This document shows, one piece after another, positions 27,448 to 35,261 of a DNA stretch of 64,000 nucleotides. A program made the position numbers and the translations under genes. The stretch covers positions 1-64,000 of the forward strand of contig JAEXFD010000005.1 of assembly GCA_023400405.1 (NCBI GenBank). The letters are read 5' to 3'. The notes below the pieces were generated by a model. That model was not told the origin of the DNA and did no database searches. It saw nothing but the letters and a program-made list of their open reading frames with translations. This DNA comes from Pseudomonadota bacterium (GTDB lineage Bacteria; Pseudomonadota; Alphaproteobacteria; Sphingomonadales; Sphingomonadaceae). The stretch's first letter is position 1, and each line of letters opens with the position of its first letter.

Positions 27448-27843
27448 ATGACGATCGAATCGATCAATCACGTCCAGTTGGCGATGCCTGGCGGCGCGGA
27501 AGACGCCGCGCGCCGCTTTTATGCCGACATTCTGGGGATTCCGGAGGTCGGCAAGCCGGCGCACCTGGCCGAACGCGGCGGATGCTGGTTCGAACGGGGC
27601 GCGCTCAGGGTGCATCTCGGAGTCGAGCAGGATTTCCGGCCGGCGAAAAAGGCCCATCCCGCATTCACCGTCACAGGCCTTTCCGCGCTGATCGCCCGGC
27701 TGGAGGGCGCCGGCTTCGAGGTGGTCGAAGACGAGCCGCTGGCGGGGTATGATCGGTGCTATGTTGCCGATCCCTTCGGCAACCGCATCGAACTGATGGA
27801 GCCGTCCGATCGTCCAGCCGACCAAGCGCAGCGCTCCGCCTAG
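27448..27843 (+). CDS. VOC-family (glyoxalase-like) protein
   Basis: A 131-aa vicinal-oxygen-chelate protein: INHVQLAMPGGAEDAARRFY, GCWFERGALRVHLGVE, and the closing YVADPFGNRIELME, the usual metal-ligand Glu region. CGAGG lies 5 nt before the ATG. Could be a small-molecule binding or resistance protein; substrate unknown. A second VOC gene and an AraC-type regulator follow. Confidence 0.82.
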   Translation: MTIESINHVQLAMPGGAEDAARRFYADILGIPEVGKPAHLAERGGCWFERGALRVHLGVEQDFRPAKKAHPAFTVTGLSALIARLEGAGFEVVEDEPLAGYDRCYVADPFGNRIELMEPSDRPADQAQRSA

Positions 27844-27889
27844 GCAGCATCCCGCGCTGTTACGCCGGCTGCTTCGGGCGAAGGATCGG

Positions 27890-28321
27890 ATGGATGCGGC
27901 TTCGCACGAACCGTGGCCGGTTCTGCGGCTTGCTGCCGTGAGCGGCGTGTCGGCGGCTCATTTCGCTCGATCCTTCAAGGCCGCCTTCGGGATGCCGCCG
28001 CATCGCTATCTTCTGTCGCGCCGGATCGAGCGCGCGAAGGCATTGCTGCGGGACACCGATGCCGCAATCACGGAGATCGCCTTTCAGACAGGCTGGACCA
28101 GCCTCGGCACCTTTGGCCGGGTGTTCCGCGACGTCACCGGGGAAAGCCCGAGCGATTTTCGCGGGCAGGTACGCGCCGATCCGAACCGGCTCCGCGACGT
28201 GCCGCACTGCTTCGTCAGCGCCGCGAGCCGGCCCTACCTCATCATAGCAGTTTCGGAGAAGCGGCGCCGGGGCGTCGCCGATAGGGACGGAGGCGTGACC
28301 AAGGAGGTGAACCATGGCTGA
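27890..28321 (+). CDS. AraC-family DNA-binding protein without a sensor domain
   Basis: A 143-aa protein holding little but the AraC double helix-turn-helix: VLRLAAVSGVSAAHFARSFK (first HTH) and ITEIAFQTGWTSLGTFGRVF (second), with GESPSDFR at the end. No ligand-binding domain is present, so it may act constitutively or with a partner. AAGGA is 5 nt before the ATG. Similarity-like sequence (HPALLRRLLRAKDR) continues upstream in frame without a standard start codon. Its stop overlaps the next gene by 8 nt. Confidence 0.82.
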   Translation: MDAASHEPWPVLRLAAVSGVSAAHFARSFKAAFGMPPHRYLLSRRIERAKALLRDTDAAITEIAFQTGWTSLGTFGRVFRDVTGESPSDFRGQVRADPNRLRDVPHCFVSAASRPYLIIAVSEKRRRGVADRDGGVTKEVNHG

Positions 28322-28718
28322 TGGCATCGGCGTTGCCGGCATCTATGTGCGCGACCAGGACGAGGCGCTGGCCTTCTATGTCGAAAAATTGGGGTTCGCC
28401 GTCCACACGGACGCGCGAAACGGCGGCTTTCGGTGGCTCACGGTGCAGCATCCGGATCAGCCCGGCCTGCAGCTGGGCCTGTTCAGGCCGGGGCCGCCGA
28501 TGATCGACGCGGAAACCGCCGCCACGCTCGAAGCGGCGGTGGCCAAGGGCGCGATGCCGCCGCTGGTGCTGGTCGTCGGCGACTGCCGCGCCGCCTATGA
28601 GCGCTTTTCCGCAAAGGGAGTCGAGTTCACGCAGGAACCGGTCAGCCGCTTCGGCAGTGTCGATGCCAGTTTCCGCGACCCCTCGGGCAATGGCTGGAAG
28701 ATGGTGGAAGCGCGATGA
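28314..28718 (+). CDS. VOC-family (glyoxalase-like) protein
   Basis: A 134-aa VOC protein: VAGIYVRDQDEALAFYVEKL, GGFRWLTVQHPDQPGLQLGL, FTQEPVSRFGSVDASFRDPS and GNGWKMVE. It has a near-perfect ribosome site (AAGGAGGTG) overlapping the end of the AraC gene, which implies strong translation coupled to that gene. Probably regulated with it; substrate unknown. Confidence 0.87.
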   Translation: MADGIGVAGIYVRDQDEALAFYVEKLGFAVHTDARNGGFRWLTVQHPDQPGLQLGLFRPGPPMIDAETAATLEAAVAKGAMPPLVLVVGDCRAAYERFSAKGVEFTQEPVSRFGSVDASFRDPSGNGWKMVEAR

Positions 28719-28790
28719 GCACGGCGGGTTGCGCGGCGACGCCTGAAGCGAGGCGGCAGCAATTCCCGATGGGCGAGAGGTGGCACCCGC

Positions 28791-29171
28791 ATGCCTGACG
28801 ACGTCGCTATCAAGATCGCGAGCCTGGGCGATTGGCGCGGCGTGCTGCTCGCGCGCATTCGCCGGCTCATCAAGGAGGCGGTGCCCGAGGTGATCGAAGA
28901 GGTGAAGTGGCGAAAGCCGTCGAACCCGCTGGGCGTGCCGACCTGGTCGCACGGGGGCATCCTCTGCACCGGCGAGAGCTATAAGGACAAGGTCAAGCTG
29001 ACCTTCGCCAAGGGGAGCGCGCTGAGCGACCCGAGCGGGCTGTTCAATGCCAGCCTGACGGGTGTCCGCCGCGCGATCGACATCGGGGAGCATGACGAGC
29101 TCGACGAGGCAGCGCTGAAAGAGCTGTTCCGGGAAGCGGCGGCGCGAAATGCTTCGGGCACCGGCCGCTGA
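28791..29171 (+). CDS. DUF1801 protein (YdhG-like)
   Basis: A 126-aa protein with the DUF1801 pattern: LLARIRRLIKEAVPEVIEEV, KWRKPSNPLGVPTWSHGGIL, and a C-terminal helix ELDEAALKELFREA. Function of the family is not established. It follows the VOC gene by 72 nt and is probably the last gene of the VOC-AraC-VOC group. Confidence 0.75.
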   Translation: MPDDVAIKIASLGDWRGVLLARIRRLIKEAVPEVIEEVKWRKPSNPLGVPTWSHGGILCTGESYKDKVKLTFAKGSALSDPSGLFNASLTGVRRAIDIGEHDELDEAALKELFREAAARNASGTGR

Positions 29172-29265
29172 CGCACCGGCGCAACGTCCACTAGTCTTGG
29201 GGGCCGCCACAGATGAAGGGCACGTGCGAGGCGTGAACTCGTGCGCACCGGCATCGCTTTTTGTC

Positions 29266-29277
29266 TTGTATATACAA
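29266..29277. promoter_or_regulatory. HutC-type operator before the M14 peptidase gene
   Basis: TTGTATATACAA is a perfect 12-bp palindrome 131 nt upstream of the peptidase start. It equals the published pseudomonad HutC core (TGTATATACA). Its first six bases can serve as a -35 (TTGTAT) with TACGAT at 29288-29293 as -10 (spacer 16), so binding would block RNA polymerase. Assignment is inferred from motif identity and the nearby hutC gene. Confidence 0.75.
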
Positions 29278-29407
29278 ATTGGTCCGGTACGATGCTGCGT
29301 GAGCGAAAAGCTCCGGCGGCGCCTGCGGCATATCGCGGCAGCGGCGGACGTAGAATAGCGCATCCAGCAGGCGGAGTGAAAGGATCAGGTCGCACAGGGA
29401 GATACAG

Positions 29408-32002
29408 ATGCGCAGTTTGAGAAAATGGGTCGCGATTTCCGCCGTCGCGCTCGCCGCCACGGGCACGTCCTTTGCCCAGACGGCACCGGTTCCGACGCCC
29501 AAGTCGGTGCTCGGCCATGACGTGGGCGAGGATCGCTATCTCGCCAATTACGAAGACTCGGTCGCCTATTTCCACAAGCTCGCCGCCGCGGCGCCCGATC
29601 GGATGAAGATGTTCACCGCGGGCAAGACCACCCAGGGGCGCACCTTCGAATATGCCGTGATCTCCTCGCCCGCGAACATCGCGCGCTATGAGGAATATAA
29701 GGCCCAGTCGCGCCGGCTCGGCGATCCGCGGGGGCTGAGCGACGAGGCGGCCAAGGCGCTGGCCAAGCAGGGCAAGATCATCGTCCATATCGACGGCGGC
29801 ATGCACGCCTCCGAAGTCGCCGATCACCAGCTGCCGATGGCGCTGGCCTACAAGCTGCTGGCGGGCAAGGACGATCCCGAGATCGCGCGGATCATGGACG
29901 ACGTGATCCTGGTGCTCTGGCCGACGCTGAACCCCGACGGGCAGGACATGATCGTCGACTGGTACCGCAAGCATGTCGGCACGCCGTACGAGACAAGCAA
30001 CATGCCGTGGCTGTACCAGGAATATGTCGGCCACGACAACAACCGCGACGGCTACATGCTCAACATGATCGAGACGCGCGCGGTCAATGCCGAGGAGCAG
30101 GTCTATTCTCCGGTGATCTGGTATTCGCAGCACCAGGTCGCGCCGTTCCCCGCGCGCATCTGGATGCCGCCCTTCGCCGATCCGGTCTCGTCGAACATCA
30201 GCCCGTACATGCGCATCTGGACCAATGCGATCGGCACCAACATGATGACCCGGTTCGAGGCGGAGCAGAAGCCCGGTGCGATCGCGATGGCGCGGTTCGA
30301 CAATTGGTATGCCGGCTTCCTCGATTACATCCACGTCTTCCGCAACACGATCTCGTTCTTCACCGAGACCGCGCACGCCAGCGCAACGCCGAAGGACTAT
30401 AAGATCGAGGAATTCCCGGAGAACATGCGCGATCTGAAGGCGCAGATCTGGTATCCGCATCCCTGGCGCGGCGGCGAATGGCACCTCAAGGACTCGGTCG
30501 ATTACATGGTCACCGCGTCGATGTCGGTGCTCGATACCGCGCAGAAATATCGCGAAGTGCTGCTCTACAATCGCTACCAGGCGGGCCGCGACGCGATCAA
30601 GCAGTTCGCGAGTGACGGTCCGTCCGCCTATGTGATTCCGGCCGGCCAGCCGGACATGCCCGAGGCGGCCTCGCTCGCCCAGCTGATGATCCTGCAGGGG
30701 CTGGACGTCCACCAGCTCAAGGCGCCGGCGACGATCGGCGGCACGGCCTATCCGGCGGGGTCGTTCGTGATCCTGACGGCGCAGCCCTTTGCCGGGCTGA
30801 CCAAGGAGCTGTTCGAGCCGCAGAAATATCCGGACGCCGTGCTCGACGGCAGCGGCAAGCCGGTGGACCTGCCCTATGACGTCACTGGCTGGACGCTGCC
30901 GATGCAGATGGGGGTGAAGGTCGATCGGATTACGGCGCCGATCGACGCGTCCGTGACGGCGCAGCTCGCCAAGCTCGACAAGGCCGAGGCACCGGTGGGC
31001 GGGATCAGCGGCGAGGGCGCCACCTATCTGCTCAGCCGGAAGGTGAATGGCAGTTTCAAGGTGCTGAACGGCGTGCTCGCGGCGGGGGGCAAGGCATGGT
31101 TCGCGTCCGATGCCGATCAGTCGATCGCCGTCTCCGGGATCGGGCGCCCGGCGCTCGAAAAGCTGCTCGCCGCCAATGCGGTGAGCGCCACCGCCGTCGC
31201 TTCCGCTCCCGCCGGCACCACGGTCAAGAAGGCGCGGATCGGCCTCTACCGGCCCTGGGGATCGAACATCGACGAGGGCTGGACCCGCTGGATGTTCGAG
31301 CAATATGGCTTCGGCGCGAAGAGCGTCCGCAATGCCGACGTCAAGGCCGGGCTGGCGGGCAAGTACGACACGATCGTGCTGCCGGACATCAGCGGCGGCC
31401 GCCAGATCGCGGCGGCGACGACGGCGCCGGTGAGCGGATCGGCGCCGGTGCGGCGCGGGCCGGTCGCCTCGCTGATCAGCGGCCTCAGCGACAAGGACGT
31501 GCCGGCCGAATACGCTGGCGGCATCGGCGAGGAGGGCGGCGCGGCGCTGCGCAAGTTCGTTTCGGAAGGCGGCACGCTGATCGCGATGAACAACGCATCG
31601 GACGCCGTGATCGACCTGTTCGACCTGCCGGTGACCAACATCCTGAAGGGCGTGAAGAGCGAGGACTTCTTCTGCTCGGGCGCGCTGCTCCAGATCGCGC
31701 TGGCCCCGGACACGGCGGTGAGCGCGGGCATGCCGGCCGATCCGATCGTGATGTTCGAGCGCAGCCCGGCTTTCGAGACCAAGCCGGGCTTCGTGGGCAA
31801 GGTGCTCGCTTCCTATGCGCCGACGGGCAATCCGCTGCGCAGCGGCGTGCTGCTCCATCCCGAGAAGATCCAGGGCAAGGCCGCGGCGCTGGAAGTCAGC
31901 TACGGCAAGGGCAAGATCTACCTTTATGGCTTCGAGCCGCAGTGGCGGGGCCAGGCGCATGGCACCTACAAGCTGCTGTTCAACCTGATGTACGGCCGCT
32001 GA
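29408..32002 (+). CDS. Exported M14-family zinc carboxypeptidase-like protein
   Basis: An 864-aa protein with a signal peptide (WVAISAVALAATGTSFAQ). The peptidase domain starts at ~40: VHIDGGMHASEVAD supplies the HxxE zinc pair, LWPTLNPDGQDMIVDWYR follows, and VIWYSQHQ gives the third zinc His. The C-terminal half (~550-860) is an additional domain resembling a glutamine-amidotransferase-like fold in this subfamily (RIGLYRPWGSNIDEGWTRWM). Presumed to trim peptides in the periplasm. A HutC-type operator lies upstream, suggesting that it supplies histidine or histidine-containing peptides. Confidence 0.9.
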   Translation: MRSLRKWVAISAVALAATGTSFAQTAPVPTPKSVLGHDVGEDRYLANYEDSVAYFHKLAAAAPDRMKMFTAGKTTQGRTFEYAVISSPANIARYEEYKAQSRRLGDPRGLSDEAAKALAKQGKIIVHIDGGMHASEVADHQLPMALAYKLLAGKDDPEIARIMDDVILVLWPTLNPDGQDMIVDWYRKHVGTPYETSNMPWLYQEYVGHDNNRDGYMLNMIETRAVNAEEQVYSPVIWYSQHQVAPFPARIWMPPFADPVSSNISPYMRIWTNAIGTNMMTRFEAEQKPGAIAMARFDNWYAGFLDYIHVFRNTISFFTETAHASATPKDYKIEEFPENMRDLKAQIWYPHPWRGGEWHLKDSVDYMVTASMSVLDTAQKYREVLLYNRYQAGRDAIKQFASDGPSAYVIPAGQPDMPEAASLAQLMILQGLDVHQLKAPATIGGTAYPAGSFVILTAQPFAGLTKELFEPQKYPDAVLDGSGKPVDLPYDVTGWTLPMQMGVKVDRITAPIDASVTAQLAKLDKAEAPVGGISGEGATYLLSRKVNGSFKVLNGVLAAGGKAWFASDADQSIAVSGIGRPALEKLLAANAVSATAVASAPAGTTVKKARIGLYRPWGSNIDEGWTRWMFEQYGFGAKSVRNADVKAGLAGKYDTIVLPDISGGRQIAAATTAPVSGSAPVRRGPVASLISGLSDKDVPAEYAGGIGEEGGAALRKFVSEGGTLIAMNNASDAVIDLFDLPVTNILKGVKSEDFFCSGALLQIALAPDTAVSAGMPADPIVMFERSPAFETKPGFVGKVLASYAPTGNPLRSGVLLHPEKIQGKAAALEVSYGKGKIYLYGFEPQWRGQAHGTYKLLFNLMYGR

Positions 32003-32009
32003 TCGGGCG

Positions 32010-32036
32010 GGGAGGGGCGCATCGCGTCCCTCCCTT
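32010..32036 (+). terminator. Possible weak terminator after the M14 gene
   Basis: GGGAGGG (32010-32016) pairs with CCCTCCC (32028-32034), followed by TTCT only. A 7-bp stem with a short U-run; low certainty. Confidence 0.35.
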
Positions 32037-32067
32037 CTGACGGCCAGGGGGTTTGAGCCTGGCTATT

Positions 32068-32162
32068 CCCCGTTCGCCCTGAGCTTGTCGAAGGGCGGTT
32101 CTTCCTTTCGTACTGACGGCCGAGAAAAGAGCTGCCCTTCGACAAGCTCAGGGCGAACGGGG
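32068..32162. repeat. Dispersed inverted repeat (GTTCGCCCTGAGC...type)
   Basis: A 29-nt arm beginning CCCCGTTCGCCCTGAGCTTG (32068-32096) is matched by its reverse complement ending GCTCAGGGCGAACGGGG (32134-32162), with a 37-nt centre. This arm sequence is one commonly seen repeated across sphingomonad genomes. It separates the M14 gene from the convergent hut operon. Confidence 0.8.
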
Positions 32163-32231
32163 GCGGGGTGGAGCCGAGTCGGCCTGACGCGAAGGCGCTC
32201 TTTGCCGAGATTCAAGGGCGCGCGGAAGCGC

Positions 32232-32753
32232 TTAGGCTGCTCGCCAGATCCGGATTTCGACATCGGCCCCCGCGGGCATCTTACCATCTTCCGGCGCCAG
32301 CCACAGCGCGTCGAACGCTGCCAGCGCGATCTCGCCGATGCGTAGGGGCGTGCGGGCGACGAGCAGCCGCTCCGCATCGGCAGGTGCCGGACCGGCGCCG
32401 ATGAGGTGCTGCCAGCCTGATCGCGTCATGACGTTGAGCACTGTCGCGGGCGCCGCGACTTCCGCGTCTATGGCCATGTCCCCGTCGAAAGCGTGCCACG
32501 CCTCGCCCGGTTCGAGCCGGCGCGTCGCGTCCGTACCACGCAGCAGCAATGGTCCGCCCGAAAGCAGCACCAGGCTGCGCGTGACGCCGGGAAAGGCGGA
32601 GAAGGGGCCGTTGCGCTCGATCTGCGCGATGCTGATGCGCCAGTCGAACCCGTCGAGCGGTGCGCCCGGCGGCGCGATCGCCACTTCGCTGGTGCGGCCG
32701 CCGCCATTGCGCCACGCGCTCCAGGTGCGCGCGGCGGCGGGCAGCAGCCGCAT
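32232..32753 (-). CDS. hutD: HutD/Ves-family cupin protein
   Basis: A 173-aa protein: TWSAWRNGGGRTSEVAI near the N-terminus, FDWRISIAQIERNGPFSAFP, SLVLLSGGPLLL. These are hallmarks of the HutD family, which accompanies histidine-utilisation operons; in pseudomonads HutD has been proposed to limit hut over-expression. No catalytic residues are assigned. Six nt after the hutU stop, last gene of hutI-H-G-U-D. Confidence 0.9.
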   Translation of the reverse strand: MRLLPAAARTWSAWRNGGGRTSEVAIAPPGAPLDGFDWRISIAQIERNGPFSAFPGVTRSLVLLSGGPLLLRGTDATRRLEPGEAWHAFDGDMAIDAEVAAPATVLNVMTRSGWQHLIGAGPAPADAERLLVARTPLRIGEIALAAFDALWLAPEDGKMPAGADVEIRIWRAA

Positions 32754-32759
32754 GGACGA

Positions 32760-34430
32760 TCAGCCCAGGATGCCGGGCAGGTCGAGCCCCATCTCGCGCG
32801 CGCAGTCGATCGCGATGTCATAGCCCGCATCGGCATGGCGCATCACGCCGGTGGCGGGATCGTTCCACAGCACCCGCTCGATCCGTCGCGCGGCATCGGC
32901 GCTGCCATCGCAGACGATGACCATGCCCGAATGCTGCGAGAAGCCCATGCCGACGCCGCCGCCATGATGGAGCGACACCCAGGTCGCGCCGCTCGCGGTG
33001 TTGAGCAGCGCGTTGAGCAGCGGCCAGTCGGACACGGCGTCCGATCCGTCCTGCATCTTCTCGGTTTCGCGATTGGGCGAGGCGACCGAGCCGCTATCGA
33101 GATGGTCGCGGCCGATCACGATCGGCGCCTTGAGCTCGCCCGAGGCGACCATTTCGTTGAAGGCGAGGCCGAGCCGGTGGCGATCCCCCAGGCCGACCCA
33201 GCAGATCCGGGCGGGCAGGCCCTGGAAGTGGATTCGCTCGCGCGCCATGTCGAGCCAGTTGTGGAGATGCGCATTGTCCGGCAGCAGCTCCTTCACCTTG
33301 GCATCGGTCTTGTGGATGTCCTCGGGATCGCCGGACAGCGCCGCCCAGCGGAACGGGCCGATGCCGCGGCAGAAGAGCGGGCGGATATAGGCAGGGACGA
33401 AACCGGGAAAGGCGAAGGCGTCGGTCACGCCTTCCTCAAAGGCCATCTGGCGGATGTTGTTGCCGTAATCGACCACCGGGATGCCCATGGCGTGGAAATC
33501 GAGCATCGCGCGGACATGCACCGCCATCGAGGCGCGGGCGGCCTTGTCGAGCCGATCGGGATCCTCGGTGCGGGCGCCTTCCCATTGATCGAGCGTCCAG
33601 CCGAGCGGCAGATAGCCGTTGCGCGGATCGTGGGCGGAGGTCTGGTCCGTCACCGCGTCGGGGCGGATGCCGCGGCGGACCATTTCGGGATAGATTTCCG
33701 CGGCATTGCCGAGCAGGCCGACCGAGACCGGCTTACCCGCTGCATGGGCTTCCTCGACGATCGCGAGCGCTTCCTCGATCGTCGCGGCCTGGCGATCGAG
33801 ATAGCCGGTCTTGAGCCGCATCTCGATGCGCGAGGGCTGGCATTCGACCGCGATGCACGAGGCCCCGGCCATCACGGCGGCGAGCGGCTGGGCGCCGCCC
33901 ATGCCGCCCAGCCCGGCAGTGAGGATCCAGCGGCCGGCGAGGCTGCCGCCGAAATGCTGGCGGCCCATCTCGGCAAAGGTCTCGTAGGTGCCCTGAACGA
34001 TGCCCTGCGAGCCGATATAGATCCAGGAGCCGGCCGTCATCTGGCCGTACATCATCAGTCCCTTGCGATCCAATTCGTTGAAATGCTCCCAGGTCGCCCA
34101 ATGCGGCACCAGGTTCGAATTGGCGAGCAGCACGCGCGGGGCATCGGCATGGGTGCTGAAGATACCGACTGGCTTGCCGGACTGGATCAGCAGCGTCTGG
34201 TCCGCCTCGAGCCGCTTCAGGCTGGCGACGATCGCGTCGAAGCTCGGCCAGTCGCGCGCGGCGCGGCCGATGCCGCCATAGACGATCAGCTCCTCGGGCC
34301 GCTCGGCGACTTCGGGATCGAGATTGTTCATCAGCATGCGCAGCGGCGCCTCGGTCAGCCAGCTCTTGGTGCTGAGTTCGCTTCCGCGCGGAGCGCGGAT
34401 CGTGCGGCTGTTGTCGAGACGGCTTGGCAT
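32760..34430 (-). CDS. hutU: Urocanate hydratase
   Basis: A 556-aa NAD-dependent urocanase converting urocanate to imidazolonepropionate. Begins MPSRLDNSRTIRAPRG; NAD region GLGGMGGAQPLAAVMAGASC; active-site area YIRPLFCRGIGPFRWAALSG with the conserved Cys; C-terminus GWVSLHHGGGVG-like (ATWVSLHHGGGVGMGFSQHS). Family length is ~557 aa. The ATG at 34430 has AAGGA 4 nt upstream. The reading frame is continuous with hutG: there is no stop codon between them, so a HutG-HutU fusion of 833 aa is possible. Confidence 0.96.
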   Translation of the reverse strand: MPSRLDNSRTIRAPRGSELSTKSWLTEAPLRMLMNNLDPEVAERPEELIVYGGIGRAARDWPSFDAIVASLKRLEADQTLLIQSGKPVGIFSTHADAPRVLLANSNLVPHWATWEHFNELDRKGLMMYGQMTAGSWIYIGSQGIVQGTYETFAEMGRQHFGGSLAGRWILTAGLGGMGGAQPLAAVMAGASCIAVECQPSRIEMRLKTGYLDRQAATIEEALAIVEEAHAAGKPVSVGLLGNAAEIYPEMVRRGIRPDAVTDQTSAHDPRNGYLPLGWTLDQWEGARTEDPDRLDKAARASMAVHVRAMLDFHAMGIPVVDYGNNIRQMAFEEGVTDAFAFPGFVPAYIRPLFCRGIGPFRWAALSGDPEDIHKTDAKVKELLPDNAHLHNWLDMARERIHFQGLPARICWVGLGDRHRLGLAFNEMVASGELKAPIVIGRDHLDSGSVASPNRETEKMQDGSDAVSDWPLLNALLNTASGATWVSLHHGGGVGMGFSQHSGMVIVCDGSADAARRIERVLWNDPATGVMRHADAGYDIAIDCAREMGLDLPGILG

Positions 34431-35261
34431 GGCTTCCTTCTTGAGTGAGGCCGCCCAATCGAGGCAGCCGGTGAGGATGCGCCGCAGGTGCCGGGCGAGC
34501 GGCTCGGCGCGGGCGGAATCATAGGGCGTGGGCCAGTTGGTTTCGTCGGGCCGGGCGGGCTCGTCGATATAGCCGCGGCAGGCGAGTTCCATCTGAACGG
34601 CATGGACCTGCGCTTCGGGCCGGGCGTGGTGGCGCGTCGTGTAGCCGCCGCGGAACCGGCCGTTGACCACGAAGGACAGGCCCGAGGCCTCGGCCTCGCA
34701 CGCCACGATGGCGGCCAGCGCGGGATCGCAGGTGGCGCCGTTGTTGGTGCCGATGTTGAAGTGCGGCAGCTCGCCGTCGAACAGGCGGGGGATGTGGCTA
34801 CGGATCGAATGGCAATCGTAGAGCACGACGCGGCCGTGCTCCGCGCGCAGCCGGTCGAGTTCGGCCGCCAGCGCGGCGTGGTAGGGATCGAACCAGCGCG
34901 CGCGGCGCTCGGCGATCTCTTGCGGTTCGGGGGCTTGGCCCTCACGGTAGAGCGGTTCGCCATCGAAGGTGGTGGTGGGGCACAGCTCGGTCGTCGCCTG
35001 GCCGGGATAGAGCGAGGCGCCGCTCGGATCGCGATTGACGTCGATCACGCTGCGCGAAATGCGGGTGCGCACGATCGTCGCGCCCATCGCCTCGGCGAAG
35101 GCGTAGAGCCGGTCGATCCACCAATCGGCATCCTCGCGCGCGCGCCAGGGCGAGACGAAGCGCGGTGCCAGTTCGTCGGGAAGGTCGGTGCCGGTATGCG
35201 GCATACCGAGCACCAGCGGCGCGGTGCCGCGGCGGATTTCGAGCCATTCGGTCTCAGCCAT
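34431..35261 (-). CDS. hutG: N-formylglutamate deformylase, no stop before hutU
   Basis: 277 codons encoding the last histidine-pathway step, N-formylglutamate to glutamate plus formate. Motifs: PLVLGMPHTGTDLPDEL, DVNRDPSGASLYPGQATTEL, YDCHSIRSHIPRLFDGELP, and GYTTRHHARPEAQVHAVQME. Full-length for the family (~267 aa). The frame continues through ASLKKEA into the hutU Met without a terminator; the TCA Ser codon near the expected end would be TGA after one base change. The start overlaps the hutH stop by 8 nt. Makes sense with HutF, which generates N-formylglutamate. Confidence 0.92.

Noticed and set aside
28715..28798. 27-codon ORF starting at an ATGA overlap after the second VOC gene
   Set aside because: Very short, overlaps the DUF1801 start and has no family-like pattern; coupling alone is not enough.
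28979..31960. 993-codon minus-strand open frame
   Set aside because: Lies antisense to the well-supported M14 peptidase gene; its His/Arg/Val-rich translation has no recognisable domain and is a high-GC shadow.
34431..35261. Frameshift within hutG as explanation for the missing stop
   Set aside because: HutG motifs run in one frame to its expected end and neither alternative frame gives a nearby stop before the hutU start; a stop-codon substitution explains it better.
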